Assembly (NCBI GenBank): GCA_002424095.1
Contig: DIPL01000001.1
Span: 4,250 to 68,249, forward strand
Direction: 5' to 3'
Source of the DNA: Christensenella sp. UBA5489
GTDB taxonomy: Bacteria > Bacillota > Clostridia > Christensenellales > UBA1242
DNA length: 64,000 nucleotides
Shown: positions 35,524 to 45,217 of the stretch, one piece after another
Layout: every line of letters starts with the position of its first letter
How positions within the stretch are numbered: position 1 is the stretch's first letter
Program-made: the position numbers and the translations under genes
The notes under the pieces: generated by a model
The model's input: only the letters and a program-made list of their open reading frames with translations
Told to the model about the DNA's origin: nothing
Database searches by the model: none

Positions 35524-36143
35524 TGGCAAAAGTGAAAGTTTACGATATGCAGGCAAAAGAAGTTGGTTCGCTCGATCTTAAAGAAGAAATATTTGACGCA
35601 CCATATAATCAGGCTGTAATACATCAAGTTGTTGTCGCACAAAATGCAAATCAAAGACAAGGAACAAAAAGCGCACTTACAAGAAGTGAGGTTCGCGGAC
35701 ATACAAAGAAGCCATGGAAACAAAAACATACGGGAAATGCTCGACACGGTTCGCGAAAGAGTCCAATATGGAAAGGTGGCGGAGTTGCTTTTGCACCAAA
35801 GCCAAGAGATTTTTCTCAAAAAATTAATAAACAAGTTAAATATTTGGCATTTGTTTCGGCACTCAGTCAAAAAATCAGACAAGAAGAAATCACTGTTATT
35901 GATGAAATAAAAACTGAGGGAAAAACAAAAGAAATTGCGAATATGCTTAAAGCATTCGACTTTGATAAAAAAACATTAATTGTTGTCGGCGATGATAATG
36001 CTAATATTTTACAATCAAGTGCAAACATTCCAAATGTTGAAATTGTAGTAGCAGACCTTTTAAATGTCGGACAAATTGTCGGTAATAAAAATCTTATTTT
36101 CTCTAAAAACGCAATTAACAAAATTGAGGAGGTGAGAGTATGA
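35523..36143 (+). CDS. rplD: 50S ribosomal protein L4
   Basis: L4 lines the exit tunnel and represses the S10 operon in E. coli. The tunnel loop motif (GHTKKPWKQKHTGNARHGS, then SPIWKGGGVAF) is complete, and the 206-residue length is normal. The start overlaps the rplC stop by one base, with a GGAGG site in the rplC end. Its end overlaps rplW. Confidence 0.97.
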   Translation: MAKVKVYDMQAKEVGSLDLKEEIFDAPYNQAVIHQVVVAQNANQRQGTKSALTRSEVRGHTKKPWKQKHTGNARHGSRKSPIWKGGGVAFAPKPRDFSQKINKQVKYLAFVSALSQKIRQEEITVIDEIKTEGKTKEIANMLKAFDFDKKTLIVVGDDNANILQSSANIPNVEIVVADLLNVGQIVGNKNLIFSKNAINKIEEVRV

Positions 36144-36448
36144 AAGAAACAGCATATGACATTATAAAAAAACCTCTTATGAGTGAAAAAAGTTACGCAA
36201 ACATACAGAATAAAATCTATACATTTGTGGTCGACAAAAACGCCAATAAAATTGAAATAAAAAAAGCAGTTGAAGAGATTTTTAAGGTGGAAGTTGATAA
36301 GGTAAACACGTTAATAGTAAAAGGCCACGAAAAATCACAAAACACAAAATCAGGAAGGAAAATAGGTAAAACAAAAGACTATAAAAAAGCGATTGTAACA
36401 CTGAAAAAAACATCAAAACCTATTGCTTTCTTTGAAAGTTTAAGTTAA
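36140..36448 (+). CDS. rplW: 50S ribosomal protein L23
   Basis: L23 sits at the tunnel exit and binds trigger factor and SRP. The family start [14 protein letters not shown] and the [17 protein letters not shown] loop are present in 102 residues. It starts four bases inside the end of rplD, with GAGGAGG shortly upstream. Confidence 0.97.
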   Translation: MKETAYDIIKKPLMSEKSYANIQNKIYTFVVDKNANKIEIKKAVEEIFKVEVDKVNTLIVKGHEKSQNTKSGRKIGKTKDYKKAIVTLKKTSKPIAFFESLS

Positions 36449-36458
36449 GGAGAAGAAA

Positions 36459-37292
36459 ATGGCGATACGAAAAATTAAACCAACTTCCTCGGGAAGAAGA
36501 TTTGTTTCAACTCCTACTTTTGAGGAATTGACTAAGACTAAAAAAAAGCCGCCTAAAAAACTGCTTGCAGTTAAAAAGAAAAAAGCAGGAAGAAATGTGC
36601 ATGGATGCATAACAGTGCGACATCAGGGCGGTGGAAACAAACAAAGATATAGAATAATTGACTTTAAAAGAAACAAAGACAATATTCCTGCGAAAGTAGC
36701 TAGCATTGAATATGACCCTAGCCGCACTGCTTATATTGCACTTTTGGCTTATGCTGATGGCGAAAAAAGATATATTCTTTCACCATTCGGGCTTTCGGTT
36801 GGAGATACTGTTATGAGTGGCGAAAATGCCGAAATCAAAGTCGGAAATTCACTTCCACTTGAAAACATACCTGTTGGCTCAATAGTGCATAATATTGAAC
36901 TTCAAAAGGGCAAAGGCGGACAAATCGCACGTAGCGCTGGCACAAGTGTGCAGCTTTTAGCAAAAGAAGGAAATTATGTAACACTTAAAATGCCAAGCGG
37001 TGAAATGCGTAAAGTTTTAAAAACCTGTAAGGCAACATTAGGCACAGTTGGAAATATAGACCACGAATTAGTTTCAATCGGAAAAGCGGGAAAATCTCGT
37101 CATTTGGGAATTCGCCCTTCCGTACGTGGTTCGGTTATGAACCCTAACGACCATCCACACGGCGGTGGTGAAGGCAAAAGTCCTGTTGGAAGACCATCAC
37201 CAGTTACACCGTGGGGTAAACCAACACTTGGACTTAAAACAAGAAAGAAAAGAAAGCCATCTAACAAATTAATTGTAAAGAGAATAAATTAA
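36459..37292 (+). CDS. rplB: 50S ribosomal protein L2
   Basis: L2 is needed for subunit joining and peptidyl transfer. The 277-residue protein keeps [18 protein letters not shown] and the C-terminal [20 protein letters not shown], with the conserved His and Gly-rich stretch. An AAGGAG site precedes the ATG. Length and sequence are standard. Confidence 0.98.
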   Translation: MAIRKIKPTSSGRRFVSTPTFEELTKTKKKPPKKLLAVKKKKAGRNVHGCITVRHQGGGNKQRYRIIDFKRNKDNIPAKVASIEYDPSRTAYIALLAYADGEKRYILSPFGLSVGDTVMSGENAEIKVGNSLPLENIPVGSIVHNIELQKGKGGQIARSAGTSVQLLAKEGNYVTLKMPSGEMRKVLKTCKATLGTVGNIDHELVSIGKAGKSRHLGIRPSVRGSVMNPNDHPHGGGEGKSPVGRPSPVTPWGKPTLGLKTRKKRKPSNKLIVKRIN

Positions 37293-37336
37293 AAAATTAA
37301 TCAAAAAACAAAACATTAAAAACTATTGGAGGAATA

Positions 37337-37621
37337 ATGAGCAGATCACTTAAAAAGCAACCTTATGCCTTTCCGAAACTTTTCAAAAAAGTTGAAGAAA
37401 TGGAAAAAAGCGGAGTAAAAAAGCCGATTAAAACATGGTCTCGCAGAAGTGTTATATATCCCGAATTCGTTGGCTATACATTCGCAGTGCATAACGGCAA
37501 AAAGCATATTCCCGTTTATTGTACGGCTGAAATGGTCGGGCATAAATTGGGAGAATTTGCTCCAACAAGAACATTTAAAGCACATGCAGGCAGCAAGAAA
37601 AAAGTTGCTGGTAAAAAATAA
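37337..37621 (+). CDS. rpsS: 30S ribosomal protein S19
   Basis: S19 joins S13 in the 30S head. The 94-residue protein has [16 protein letters not shown], the [16 protein letters not shown] core and [21 protein letters not shown] site precedes the ATG. The order rplB-rpsS-rplV is conserved. Confidence 0.97.
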   Translation: MSRSLKKQPYAFPKLFKKVEEMEKSGVKKPIKTWSRRSVIYPEFVGYTFAVHNGKKHIPVYCTAEMVGHKLGEFAPTRTFKAHAGSKKKVAGKK

Positions 37622-37632
37622 GGAGGCATTTA

Positions 37633-38280
37633 ATGGCTACTAGAATAAGAGAAAAGGCTGAGGCACGTAGAAAAGCGAAAGATAATCGCCCTCAGGGAAT
37701 AGCCAAATATATAAGAATAAGCCCTACGAAAGTAAGGTTTGTGCTTAATAACATACGCAATAAAAAGGTTGAAGAGGCTCTTGCAATTTTAGAAAATTCA
37801 ACACGAGGCGCTTCCGAACCTTTGATTAAACTTTTAAAATCGGTTATTGCAAATGCCGAAGTTAAAGGCTTTAATCGTGATGACCTTATCTTAAAGGAAA
37901 CGTGGGTTTCACCCGGTCCGATAATGAAAAGAATAAGTATGAGAGCAAAGGGACGTTCGGACCGCATATTAAAAAGAAGTTGTCATATAACAATGATTTT
38001 AGATGATGCAACAAGCGGTGTGGAAACAGCGAAAACAAATGTAAACACAGCGAAAACAAAAGGCGAAACTGCGAGAAAAGGTTCAAAAACGGCGAAAGAC
38101 TCAACAAATAAAAAAGACACGACAACGGCGAAAACTGTTGCAAGTAAAAAGACAGAAAAAGTTGAGAAATCAGAGCCTGTAAGCGAAAAAGTTGTAGCAA
38201 CCAAGAAAGTAGGAACTGCAACTGAACCTGTAACCGAAAAAGCAACTACAACCAAGAAAGAAACAGCAACTGAAAAATAA
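37633..38280 (+). CDS. rplV: 50S ribosomal protein L22 with long C-terminal tail
   Basis: L22 lines the exit tunnel. Residues 1-125 are the normal protein (KYIRISPTKVRFVLNNIR; GPIMKRISMRAKGRSDRILK; CHITMILDD). Residues 126-215 form an added tail made almost only of Lys, Thr, Ala, Glu and Val, with repeated elements such as ETAKTN/NTAKTK and VATKK...EKATTTKK. The tail is in frame and ends in TAA with rpsC following, so it is real coding DNA, not a frame error. It is predicted disordered and lies on the ribosome surface. AGGAGG precedes the ATG. Confidence 0.95.
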   Translation: MATRIREKAEARRKAKDNRPQGIAKYIRISPTKVRFVLNNIRNKKVEEALAILENSTRGASEPLIKLLKSVIANAEVKGFNRDDLILKETWVSPGPIMKRISMRAKGRSDRILKRSCHITMILDDATSGVETAKTNVNTAKTKGETARKGSKTAKDSTNKKDTTTAKTVASKKTEKVEKSEPVSEKVVATKKVGTATEPVTEKATTTKKETATEK

Positions 38281-38338
38281 AAAAAATAATATAAAAGCAT
38301 AATTTTAAGACACAAAAATGATAGGAGGAATTAATTTA

Positions 38339-39004
38339 ATGGGACAAAAAGTTAATCCGATAGGTATGAGAGTCGGCATAAATAAAGATTGGAATGCCAC
38401 ATGGTTCGCAAATAAGCAAGATTTTGCCAAGCTTTTATTAGAAGACCAAAAAATAAAAAAGTTCATTAAGAAAAAATATTTTTCTTGTGCAATTTCTAGA
38501 ATTACAATTGAAAGAACAGCAAAAAGCCTTGTTGTAAATATTTTCACAGGTAGACCAGGTATGCTTATTGGGACTAAGGGTGCCGGGGCTGAAACCTTGA
38601 AAAAAGACATCGCAAAAATTGCAAAGCCGACAGGCAATCTCATTGTAAATATAAAAGAAGTAAAGAAACCTGACTTAGACTCAACATTGGTTGCTGAATC
38701 AATTGCCGTGCAACTTGAAAAAAGAATTTCGTTTAAACGTGCAATGAAACAAGCACTTCAAAGAGTTATGAGAGCAGGTGCGAAAGGATGTAAGGTTCAA
38801 GTAAGCGGTGTTGTTGATGGCGCAAATACAATGGCAAGAACTGAGCATTATATGGAAGGTTCGCTTCCACTTCACACACTTCGTGCCGATGTCGATTATG
38901 GTGTTGCCTCCGCATTTACGAACTATGGCAAACTTGGCGTCAAAGTTTGGATTTACAAAGGTGAAATAATCCCTTCTAAAAACGAAGAAAAGGGGGACAA
39001 GTAA
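38339..39004 (+). CDS. rpsC: 30S ribosomal protein S3
   Basis: S3 helps form the mRNA entry. From ATG 38339 ([13 protein letters not shown], the family start) it has 221 residues. KH-domain motif [22 protein letters not shown] is intact, and the C-terminal domain [15 protein letters not shown] is complete. The upstream ATG at 38318 overlaps the AGGAGG site and was rejected. Confidence 0.97.
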   Translation: MGQKVNPIGMRVGINKDWNATWFANKQDFAKLLLEDQKIKKFIKKKYFSCAISRITIERTAKSLVVNIFTGRPGMLIGTKGAGAETLKKDIAKIAKPTGNLIVNIKEVKKPDLDSTLVAESIAVQLEKRISFKRAMKQALQRVMRAGAKGCKVQVSGVVDGANTMARTEHYMEGSLPLHTLRADVDYGVASAFTNYGKLGVKVWIYKGEIIPSKNEEKGDK

Positions 39005-39005
39005 T

Positions 39006-39491
39006 ATGTTGATGCCGAAAAAATTTAAACGAAGACGTGTCCACCGTGGCAGAATGACAGGAGTTGCAACAAGAGGAAATAAACTAGCATACGGCGATTT
39101 TGGACTTGTAGCCACCGAACCTTGTTGGATAAAATCTAATCAAATTGAGGCGGCACGTATTGCAATGACACGTTATACTAAAAGAATTGGTGAGGTTTGG
39201 ATTAAAATATTTCCCGATAAACCTGTAACTAAAAAACCTGCTGAAACACGAATGGGCTCAGGAAAAGGTGCATTGGAATTTTGGGTCGCTGTTGTAAAAC
39301 CTGGACGCATACTTTTTGAAATGTCGGGCGTTTCAGAAGCAGTTGCAAGAGAGGCTTTTAGACTTGCAGCACATAAACTTCCTTGTGGCACAAAGTTCAT
39401 TAAAAGAGATGGACAAATAAATGAAGATGAATCTGCTGAAAAAACAGAGAAAGCAGATGAATTCAATGAAACTAAGGAGGCAGGCGTATGA
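39006..39491 (+). CDS. rplP: 50S ribosomal protein L16
   Basis: L16 binds near the A site. [15 protein letters not shown] and the rRNA-binding [20 protein letters not shown] are normal. It is 161 residues against the usual 137-145 because of an acidic tail ([20 protein letters not shown]). The end overlaps rpmC by four bases (ATGA), so translation of the two is coupled. Confidence 0.97.
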   Translation: MLMPKKFKRRRVHRGRMTGVATRGNKLAYGDFGLVATEPCWIKSNQIEAARIAMTRYTKRIGEVWIKIFPDKPVTKKPAETRMGSGKGALEFWVAVVKPGRILFEMSGVSEAVAREAFRLAAHKLPCGTKFIKRDGQINEDESAEKTEKADEFNETKEAGV

Positions 39492-39697
39492 AAACAACTG
39501 ATGTAAGAGATATGACAACAAACGAATTAAACGCAAAACTTTCCGATTTAAAATCCGAACTTTTCAATTTAAGATTTTCACTGGCAACAGGAAATTTACC
39601 AAATAATTCACAAATAAAAAATGTAAAAAAAAGTATTGCAAGAGTTAAAACAGTTCTAAGAGAAAGAGAAATTAAGGCAAAAGGTGCTAAGGAATGA
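39488..39697 (+). CDS. rpmC: 50S ribosomal protein L29
   Basis: L29 sits at the tunnel exit beside L23. The 69-residue protein has [20 protein letters not shown] with the [12 protein letters not shown] hallmark. It starts at ATG 39488 inside the end of rplP, with an AAGGAGG site in that gene. Confidence 0.97.
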   Translation: MKTTDVRDMTTNELNAKLSDLKSELFNLRFSLATGNLPNNSQIKNVKKSIARVKTVLREREIKAKGAKE

Positions 39698-39707
39698 GGA
39701 GAAATTT

Positions 39708-40019
39708 ATGGAAAAATTAAATGTTAAATCAAAAACAAATATGAGTGATAAACCTGCGGATACTTTAAGAAATAAAAGACCTAGCAAAATAGGTGTTGTT
39801 GCCAGCGCAGGCAAAATGAATAAAACCATAGTTGTCGCCGTTGTTTCCAGCTATAAGCACCCGCTTTATAAAAAAGTGGTTAAGAAAACCACCAAATTTA
39901 AAGCGCACGACGAAAATAACGAAGCCGGCATCGGAGATACGGTGGAAATTATGGAAACACGTCATATAAGCAAGGATAAATATTTCAGGCTTGTAAGAAT
40001 TGTGGAGAAAGCAAAATAA
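39708..40019 (+). CDS. rpsQ: 30S ribosomal protein S17
   Basis: S17 is a primary 16S binder. ATG 39708 follows GAGGAG; the in-frame upstream start at 39684 lies inside rpmC and was rejected. The 103-residue product carries an N-terminal extension of about 20 residues before [19 protein letters not shown]. The C-terminal part ([18 protein letters not shown]) is standard. Confidence 0.96.
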   Translation: MEKLNVKSKTNMSDKPADTLRNKRPSKIGVVASAGKMNKTIVVAVVSSYKHPLYKKVVKKTTKFKAHDENNEAGIGDTVEIMETRHISKDKYFRLVRIVEKAK

Positions 40020-40087
40020 TATTAAAAATAATAAAAACTAAAAATAAATAAACAAATAAGTTTATTAAAACCGTAATGGAGGAAAAT

Positions 40088-40456
40088 ATGATTCAACCGC
40101 AAACTTATTTAAAAGTTGCCGATAACACGGGCGCAAAATCAATTATGTGTATTCGTGTACTTGGTGGCTCTTTCAGAAGGTCGGGAAATATAGGCGATGT
40201 AATTGTCGCAACAGTCAAAAAAGCAATACCCGGCGGAATGGTCAAAAAAGGCGATGTAATCAAGGCCGTAATTGTCAGAACAACAAAAGGACTCCGTCGT
40301 CCTGACGGCACACATATTCGTTTTGATGATAACGCTGCTGTGATAATCGACAACCAAAAACAGCCGAAAGGCACCCGTATTTTTGGACCTATTGCAAGAG
40401 AGTTAAGGGAAAAAGACTATATGAAAATAATTTCTTTGGCTCCGGAAGTTATTTAA
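40088..40456 (+). CDS. rplN: 50S ribosomal protein L14
   Basis: L14 forms an inter-subunit bridge. ATG 40088 gives [17 protein letters not shown], the family start, with GGAGG just upstream; the ATG at 40076 overlaps that site. The 122-residue length is exactly the family norm. Confidence 0.97.
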   Translation: MIQPQTYLKVADNTGAKSIMCIRVLGGSFRRSGNIGDVIVATVKKAIPGGMVKKGDVIKAVIVRTTKGLRRPDGTHIRFDDNAAVIIDNQKQPKGTRIFGPIARELREKDYMKIISLAPEVI

Positions 40457-40466
40457 GGAGAATTTT

Positions 40467-41111
40467 ATGACAAAAACAGTTACAGCGCACACAGCGCAAG
40501 TAAAATTTAAAATAAAAAAAGGCGACAACGTAGTTGTTATTGCGGGAAAAGATAAGGGCAAAACAGGTAAAGTTTTGCAAGTTATTCCTGAATCAAATAA
40601 AGCCGTCGTTGAAGGCGTTAATATAGTTACCAGACACCAAAAACCAAAAAGTGCAAAAGAAAAAGGCGGAATTATTAAAAAGCCAGCGCCTCTTCAAATT
40701 TCAAACTTAATGGTTGTCTGTTCCTGTGGAAAAGCGACGAGAGTTGGTAAAGGTGAGATTTCAGGTCGAAGTGTTCGCATTTGCAAAAAATGCGGAGCAA
40801 GTTTAGATAAAGAATATGTAAAAAACAAAAAAGAGAGCAAAAAGAAAGAAACCGAAACAAAAGAAAAGAAATCTCTTAAAAAATCGCAGGAGTCAGTTGT
40901 TGATAAAGAAGAATCGGTAAAAGTAAATGAATCAACCGAAGAAAACGAAAAATCAGCGATTAAAAAAGAGGACTTAACTAAACAAGACACAACAAATAAA
41001 TCATCTATACGACCAACCAAAACCTCTGAAAAGCAAAAAGCTACAAAAATAACGAAACAGAAAGTTTCAAAAGCATCAACTGTTAGAAGAATGTCTAATA
41101 GAGGAAAATAA
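40467..41111 (+). CDS. rplX: 50S ribosomal protein L24 with long C-terminal tail
   Basis: L24 starts 50S assembly. Residues 1-112 are the normal protein: KKGDNVVVIAGKDKGKTGKV (KOW) and the C-x-C ... C-x2-C part (VCSCGK; RICKKCG). Residues 113-214 are an extra tail of Lys, Glu, Ser and Thr (KNKKESKKKETETKEKKS and on), ending in a basic patch SKASTVRRMSNRGK. The usual length is about 103. The frame is continuous, so the tail is genuine. It is the second of three operon members with such additions. Confidence 0.95.
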   Translation: MTKTVTAHTAQVKFKIKKGDNVVVIAGKDKGKTGKVLQVIPESNKAVVEGVNIVTRHQKPKSAKEKGGIIKKPAPLQISNLMVVCSCGKATRVGKGEISGRSVRICKKCGASLDKEYVKNKKESKKKETETKEKKSLKKSQESVVDKEESVKVNESTEENEKSAIKKEDLTKQDTTNKSSIRPTKTSEKQKATKITKQKVSKASTVRRMSNRGK

Positions 41112-41180
41112 AAATTTTAAAACAACAAACAAGTAAAAAAATACAGTTTATAAAAGATGTAAAAAATCAAGGAGAAATAA

Positions 41181-41762
41181 ATGGCAGAAAAAATCAGACT
41201 TTATGAAATATATAAATCCGAAGTCATTCCTGCATTAATGAAAGAACTTGGATACAAAAACGTCAATGAAGTTCCGAAAATTGTTAAAATAACACTCAAT
41301 ATGGGACTCGGCAACGTAAAGGATAATCCTAAAAGTTTTGCATTAGCATTAGAAGAATTGACTTTAATTGCCGGTCAAAAAGCACAACCAACTTTGGCAA
41401 AAAAATCAATTTCCAATTTCAAATTAAGAGAAGGAATGAAAGTCGGGGCAAGAGTTACATTGCGTGGTAAAAAAATGTATGAATTTTTGGACAGACTTAT
41501 TTCAATTGCATTGCCACTGGTTAGAGATTTTAGAGGTCTTTCGAATAAAGCTTTTGATGGTAAAGGAAACTATTCGCTTGGGATTAAAGAGCAACTCATA
41601 TTTCCCGAAATCAATTATGATAAAGTCGAAAAAGTCAGAGGACTTGATATAAATATAATAACGACGGCAAAAACTGATGCCGACAGCTTAGCGCTTTTAA
41701 AGGCACTTGGAATGCCTTTTAGAAATCAGGAGGTAAACAGTGGCAAAAAAATCATTAGTTGA
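41181..41762 (+). CDS. rplE: 50S ribosomal protein L5
   Basis: L5 binds 5S rRNA. The 193-residue protein has [19 protein letters not shown] and the [20 protein letters not shown] region. After LKALGMPFR, where the family usually ends, it has about 13 more residues, created by the 23-base overlap with rpsZ. Confidence 0.97.
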   Translation: MAEKIRLYEIYKSEVIPALMKELGYKNVNEVPKIVKITLNMGLGNVKDNPKSFALALEELTLIAGQKAQPTLAKKSISNFKLREGMKVGARVTLRGKKMYEFLDRLISIALPLVRDFRGLSNKAFDGKGNYSLGIKEQLIFPEINYDKVEKVRGLDINIITTAKTDADSLALLKALGMPFRNQEVNSGKKIIS

Positions 41763-41925
41763 AAAACAAAAAAGACAGCAAAAATTTAAGACTCGCAATT
41801 ATACACGATGCGCTATATGCGGTCGTTCTCATTCAGTGCTTAAAAAATATGGCATTTGCAGAATATGCTTCCGTGATTTAGCCTCAAAAGGCGAAATTCC
41901 GGGAGTTAAAAAGTCAAGTTGGTAA
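41740..41925 (+). CDS. rpsZ: 30S ribosomal protein S14 type Z (zinc form)
   Basis: The 61-residue, zinc-binding form has CAICGRSH and CRICFRDLA, a four-cysteine (C-x2-C, C-x2-C) site. It starts with GTG after AGGAGG and overlaps the end of rplE by 23 bases. Its presence as the zinc type suggests the cell usually has enough zinc. Confidence 0.96.
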   Translation: MAKKSLVEKQKRQQKFKTRNYTRCAICGRSHSVLKKYGICRICFRDLASKGEIPGVKKSSW

Positions 41926-41940
41926 AAGGAGGAAAATTAT

Positions 41941-42336
41941 ATGGTAACAGACCCAATAGCAGATATGTTGACAAGAATCAGAAATGCTCTTATGGCAAAA
42001 CATAAAGAAGTAAGTATAAATGCTTCAAAAGAGAAAATGGAGATTGCAAAAATTCTTGTTGAAGAAGGATATTTAACATCAGCAGTTTTGCAAGATGATG
42101 AAAAATTCAAAAAAATAAAAATTGTTTTAAAATACACTCCGACAGGCGACAGCGTAATTCAAGGCTTAAAAAGAATTTCGAAGCCAGGACTCAGAGTATA
42201 TGCGGGCAGTGATAATCTTCCGAGAGTTATTAGCGGGCTTGGAATTGCAATAATAAGCACGAATAAAGGAATTTTAACCGACAAAAATGCACGTCAAAAG
42301 AATGTAGGTGGCGAAGTAATTGCATATGTCTGGTAG
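41941..42336 (+). CDS. rpsH: 30S ribosomal protein S8
   Basis: S8 nucleates the central 30S domain and represses the spc operon in E. coli. The 131-residue protein has [19 protein letters not shown] and the C-terminal [19 protein letters not shown] with normal length. AGGAGG precedes the ATG. Confidence 0.97.
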   Translation: MVTDPIADMLTRIRNALMAKHKEVSINASKEKMEIAKILVEEGYLTSAVLQDDEKFKKIKIVLKYTPTGDSVIQGLKRISKPGLRVYAGSDNLPRVISGLGIAIISTNKGILTDKNARQKNVGGEVIAYVW

Positions 42337-42443
42337 CATTTATTTTGAATATAACTGTATTTAAATATAAAATAAAAACTAAAACTTAAATTTTTAAAAT
42401 TTATAAAGAAAACTTAAAACTTTGAGCAAAGAAGGAGTTAAAA

Positions 42444-42995
42444 ATGTCCAGAATAGGGAAAAAAGAAATAATCCTGCCCGATGGTGTAACTGTATCGGTT
42501 TCAGAAGACAATATAGTTTCAGTCAATGGTACTCTTGGCTCTTTGTCGCAGCAAATTGATAAATCAATAAGCGTCGTGAGCGAAGGAAATATTATAAAAC
42601 TTTTACGTTCAGGCGATTCGCCAACTGAAAAAGCAAAACACGGTCTATATAGGTCGCTCATTGCGAATATGGTTGATGGCGTATCAAAAGGATTTTCCAA
42701 AGACCTTGAAATTAAAGGTGTTGGTTATAAAGCGCAAAAACAGGGGAATAAACTTGTTTTAAATCTTGGTTTTTCTCATCCAGTTGAGGTTGTTGAAGAA
42801 GACAATATTAAATTGGAATGCCCGACTGTAACACAAATAAAAGTAAGCGGAATTGATAAACAAAAAGTTGGTCAGGTTGCGGCAAAAATTCGCAGTATAA
42901 GACCAGTTGAACCATATCACGGTTACGGTGTGCGTTACGCAAATGAGCAAGTATTAAGAAAAGTCGGAAAAACAGCAGCAAAAGGCAAAAAATAA
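42444..42995 (+). CDS. rplF: 50S ribosomal protein L6
   Basis: L6 lies near the factor-binding site. The 183-residue protein keeps MSRIGKKEIILPDGV, the second-domain LEIKGVGYKAQKQGNKLVL and the C-terminal PVEPYHGYGVRYANE signatures. An AAGGAG site precedes the ATG. Confidence 0.97.
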   Translation: MSRIGKKEIILPDGVTVSVSEDNIVSVNGTLGSLSQQIDKSISVVSEGNIIKLLRSGDSPTEKAKHGLYRSLIANMVDGVSKGFSKDLEIKGVGYKAQKQGNKLVLNLGFSHPVEVVEEDNIKLECPTVTQIKVSGIDKQKVGQVAAKIRSIRPVEPYHGYGVRYANEQVLRKVGKTAAKGKK

Positions 42996-43039
42996 ATCAA
43001 ATCAAATTAATTTTTAATAAAAATTAATAGGAGACAATA

Positions 43040-43408
43040 ATGATAAATCAAAAAAATAAAAATCAAGAACGATTGAAAAGACATCAGCGTGTAAGAAATA
43101 AAGTTTTCGGCACGAGCGAGCGTCCTCGCCTTTGTGTTTATAGAAGTTTAAGTGGAATTTATGCACAAATCATTGATGATTCAAAAGGTATGACACTTGC
43201 AAGTTCATCCGCTTTGAATAAAGATTTAAAAGATAGTATAAAAGACTTAAATAAAACGGCACAGGCAGAAGCCGTCGGACAAGACATTGCGAAAAAAACA
43301 CTTAAATTGAAAATATCCAAAGTTGTTTTCGACAGAGGCGGATATATCTATTCTGGCAGAGTTAAAGCTCTTGCTGATGCCGCGCGTAAAGCCGGACTGG
43401 AATTCTAG
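43040..43408 (+). CDS. rplR: 50S ribosomal protein L18
   Basis: L18 binds 5S rRNA. It has [23 protein letters not shown] and the C-terminal [21 protein letters not shown]. At 122 residues it is normal. An AGGAGA site precedes the ATG. Confidence 0.97.
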   Translation: MINQKNKNQERLKRHQRVRNKVFGTSERPRLCVYRSLSGIYAQIIDDSKGMTLASSSALNKDLKDSIKDLNKTAQAEAVGQDIAKKTLKLKISKVVFDRGGYIYSGRVKALADAARKAGLEF

Positions 43409-43419
43409 GGGGAGGAATA

Positions 43420-44298
43420 ATGGCAGAAAATAAAAATGCAGAACAAAAAGCAGAAGAAGTAAGCGCTAAAAACGCTACTGCAAATGTAGAAGAAAATCAA
43501 CCGAAGTCGGCTAAACAGGCGACAGAGAAAACCACGGAAAAAACCGCTACGAAAGAAGTAAAAGCGGAAAGCGAAAAACCAAGAACATCTTTAAGAATTG
43601 ATACTAAGCCAAAATTTGAAGCAACGGCTAAAAGAAGTTTTACAGACAAAGAGAGTTCCGATAATAAAGAAAAATCTGATACAACGGGAAACACCACAGC
43701 GGAAAATAAATATACTTACAGTTCAGATTTTCAAAGAAATAAGTCAAAATCAAAAGAATTTAAAAAAGGCGAAAAAAGCGAACACCGTGAAAGTCGTGGT
43801 CGTAGAGATAATAGACAGCGTGAAGTTTCCGATGTTGAGAATGTGCTTGTTTGTGTGCGCCGTGTAACAAAAGTTGTTAAAGGCGGTCGTACAAGGCGGT
43901 TTAGCGCAGTTGTTGCAGTTGGTGATAAGAAAGGTAAAGTTGGAATTGCAACAGGAAAAGCCACAGAAGTTCCGTTGGCAATTGATAAAGCAAATGCCAA
44001 AGCAAAAAAATCTATGCAACAGATAAATTTAGTAAATGGTACAATTCCGCATAAAATAATTGGTAGATTCAACTCAACTTCAATCTTATTGCTTCCAGCA
44101 AAACCTGGTACAGGAGTTATTGCTGGCGGAAGTGCAAGAGCAGTTTTAGAACTTGCGGGAATAACTGATATTGTAACAAAAATTCACGGTTCAACTAACA
44201 GTATAAACGTTGTTCAAGCAACACTTCAAGGCTTAACAGGACTAAAAACTCGTGAACAAATTGCTGAAATCAGAGGAAAATCAGTAGATGAAATTTAA
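43420..44298 (+). CDS. rpsE: 30S ribosomal protein S5 with long N-terminal extension
   Basis: S5 acts in decoding fidelity at the mRNA entry. Its core starts near residue 136 (VCVRRVTKVVKGGRTRRFSA; GIATGKATEVPLAIDKA; ILLPAKPGTGVIAGG). Residues 1-135 are an added Lys/Glu/Ser/Thr-rich, low-complexity arm (AEEVSAKNATANVEE; KEFKKGEKSEHRESRGRRD). The ATG has a GGGGGAGG site, and no ATG nearer the core has one, so the long form is preferred. The usual length is about 165. It is the third long-tailed ribosomal protein here. Confidence 0.94.
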   Translation: MAENKNAEQKAEEVSAKNATANVEENQPKSAKQATEKTTEKTATKEVKAESEKPRTSLRIDTKPKFEATAKRSFTDKESSDNKEKSDTTGNTTAENKYTYSSDFQRNKSKSKEFKKGEKSEHRESRGRRDNRQREVSDVENVLVCVRRVTKVVKGGRTRRFSAVVAVGDKKGKVGIATGKATEVPLAIDKANAKAKKSMQQINLVNGTIPHKIIGRFNSTSILLLPAKPGTGVIAGGSARAVLELAGITDIVTKIHGSTNSINVVQATLQGLTGLKTREQIAEIRGKSVDEI

Positions 44299-44357
44299 TT
44301 AAAAATTTCAATCGGTATAGATAACGAAAATTATAAATCGCACAATAGGAGACTAAA

Positions 44358-44543
44358 ATGGCTAAAAATTTAAAAGTAACGTGGACAAAAAGCGCAATTG
44401 GATATAACCAAAAACAAAAAGAAATCTTGAAAGCGCTCGGATTTAAAAAATTAAATCAAAGCAAAGTTTTACCTGATAACGAATCAATCCGTGGTAGTTT
44501 ATTTCACGTAAAACATTTAGTTAATGTCGAAGAAATATCTTAA
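44358..44543 (+). CDS. rpmD: 50S ribosomal protein L30
   Basis: A 61-residue L30 with [20 protein letters not shown], the [15 protein letters not shown] middle and a [14 protein letters not shown] end. An AGGAGA site precedes the ATG. Order rpsE-rpmD-rplO is as expected. Confidence 0.96.
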   Translation: MAKNLKVTWTKSAIGYNQKQKEILKALGFKKLNQSKVLPDNESIRGSLFHVKHLVNVEEIS

Positions 44544-44647
44544 ACATTGCAATTAGATTAAAATTCTAAAAAAAATAAAGTTCAAATTTATTTTTTTGCG
44601 ATTTAAAAACATATATAAATAACCTTATCAAAAATTTGGAGGACAAA

Positions 44648-45124
44648 TTGAAAGCAAAAAATGATAAAGAGAAAATGAATATTCAATCTCTAAGACCTGC
44701 AAAAGGTGCAAAGAAAAAGCCAACCAGAGCAGGGCGAGGATATAGCGCAGGCAGAGGAAAAACCGGAGGTCGTGGACAAAAAGGACAAAACGCCCGAAGT
44801 GGTGGCGGCGTTCGTCCAGGATTTGAAGGCGGACAAATTCCGCTCGTTAGAAAACTTGCGATTCGTGGTTTTAATAACAAGAAATTTGCAAAAGTTTATG
44901 CAATTGTCAATGTCGGAAGTTTAGAACAGTTAGAGGCAAACTCAATTGTTAATGAAGATTTGCTTTTGACATATAAAATAATTGGCAAAAAACAGCCATT
45001 CGGACTTAAAGTTTTAGGTGGCGGAGAATTAACAAAACCTTTGACCATACAAGCGAAATTGTTTTCTGCTTCTGCTAAGGAAAAAATCGAAAAAGCCGGC
45101 GGAAAAGCAGAAATCATAAAATAA
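44648..45124 (+). CDS. rplO: 50S ribosomal protein L15
   Basis: L15 joins 50S assembly late. The body (MNIQSLRPAKGAKKKPTRAG; GGRGQKGQNARSGGGVRPGFEG) is standard. The start is not certain: TTG 44648 lies five bases after GGAGG and adds nine residues (KAKNDKEK), while ATG 44675 gives the typical family start but has a poor site. The long form is listed. Confidence 0.94.
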   Translation: MKAKNDKEKMNIQSLRPAKGAKKKPTRAGRGYSAGRGKTGGRGQKGQNARSGGGVRPGFEGGQIPLVRKLAIRGFNNKKFAKVYAIVNVGSLEQLEANSIVNEDLLLTYKIIGKKQPFGLKVLGGGELTKPLTIQAKLFSASAKEKIEKAGGKAEIIK

Positions 45125-45217
45125 AAACACTCTATCTTAAAAAAACTTTAATTCAAATAAACATTCTAAAAATATAACAAAAAGTATAACTATCAATATC
45201 AAATTAAGAGGTGATTG

